DNA of 21,040 nt from a virus, in IMG/VR virus record IMGVR_UViG_3300009413_003408, positions 1 to 21,040 of that record. One strand, given 5' to 3'. Shown here piece by piece: positions 20,671 through 21,040 of this stretch. Position 1 is the first letter of the stretch; every line of letters starts with the position of its first letter. A program made the position numbers and the translations under genes. The notes under the pieces are model-generated. The model searched no databases. It was not told where the DNA came from and worked only from the letters and a program-made list of their open reading frames with translations.

Positions 20671-21040
20671 TCAGGCGTCTTGTATTGCAATCTCAAGGTT
20701 CTTCATAACCTTGCCCTGACCACCTGCCAGAAGGCCGGTGATGCGGTCGTTTTTGAGCTCTAGCGTGACCTTGATCTGGCTGGGGGGACGGCTCAGTCAT
20801 GAATTCGCCCTAGGCGATCAAGAAGCTGTCCTTTTTGATGTCCAGCAGGTCATGGAGCACGCAGGCCAGCGGGCCGGCGGCCATGCCGGTGGCGGCTTCT
20901 TCGGATATGCCATAGCGCGGGGCGAACATGCGGGTGGTGGCGTCAATCCCGGCATCACGGGTGTCCGTTGTGAAGATGTAATAGCCGATCACGTCAAGCT
21001 TCTCGCTAATCGCGTTTTTTGGCGTCCTGATCGGGCGTGA
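20671..21040 (-). pseudogene. PhzF-family isomerase, 3' part, broken by stop and frameshift
   Basis: Reading the minus strand from the window edge, the frame is open: VIGYYIFTTDTRDAGIDATT, then the PhzF-family motif GISEEAATGMAAGPLA, which is the usual GxxEDPATGxA region. An in-frame TAG at 20810-20812 follows FLIA where family members have Gln (AQG). Beyond it the frame continues as GEFMTEPS. Removing one base from the six-G run at 20782-20787 restores SQIKVTLELKNDRITGLLAG, followed by GQGKVMKNLEIAIQDA and a stop at 20671-20673. Both lesions together indicate decay, though sequencing error in the G-run is possible. The 5' end lies outside the window. PhzF-like proteins are cytosolic isomerases or epimerases, and the substrate is unknown here. 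Confidence 0.8.

Noticed and set aside
20575-20763. Plus-strand 62-residue ORF near the right end
   Set aside because: Half of it is antisense to the recognisable PhzF-family C-terminus, and it has no start signal or family pattern.

Overview
The window is the late (virion, packaging and lysis) half of a podovirus-type prophage in an alphaproteobacterium. The GC-rich codon use, a gene-transfer-agent-type 3TM holin, a SleB-type endolysin and copies of a short chromosomal palindrome (core CCCGCCTTCGCGGG) fit a Thalassospira/Rhodospirillales-like host. That host assignment is an inference; no rRNA or tRNA is present to fix it. Gene order follows the T7 / Bordetella BPP-1 pattern: small virion genes, portal, scaffold, capsid, tail tube, fibres, terminase, lysis. 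No integrase, repressor, replication or reverse transcriptase gene is visible, so the early region lies to the left, outside the window.

Layout, left to right. 1-953: a conserved hypothetical protein and a possible permuted papain-like (NlpC-like) protein. 1195-5682: pre-portal small protein, portal, Bbp19-like protein, scaffold, major capsid protein and a small capsid-adjacent protein. One short minus-strand ORF may lie between scaffold and capsid. 5779-7627: a receptor-binding cassette of two genes, each behind an intrinsic terminator. The first is an Mtd-like C-type-lectin protein whose C-terminus looks like a diversity-generating-retroelement variable region. The second is a tail-collar protein. 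Both start with the same short N-terminal module. 7695-13421: tail tubular protein, tail nozzle, a coiled-coil virion protein, a T7-type tail fibre and a lectin-like fibre protein. 13431-17078: probable small terminase, an inverted AT-rich KAP-type P-loop NTPase, and the large terminase. 17386-17691: a secreted two-cysteine protein with its own AT-rich upstream region and terminator. 17831-19121: a lysis cassette of membrane coiled-coil protein, SleB hydrolase and 3TM holin. 19122-20489: an inverted, AT-rich pentapeptide-type membrane protein. 20671-21040: the decayed 3' end of a host PhzF-family gene, which places the prophage right end at about 20.5-20.67 kb.

The plus-strand genes build and release the particle. 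The three AT-rich or independently framed genes (KAP NTPase, secreted protein, pentapeptide membrane protein) look like morons, probably expressed from the lysogen. The KAP family includes PifA, which excludes T7, so the KAP gene is the best candidate for an anti-phage function. Four chromosomal-type inverted repeats sit in late-gene junctions, which suggests long residence in the host.
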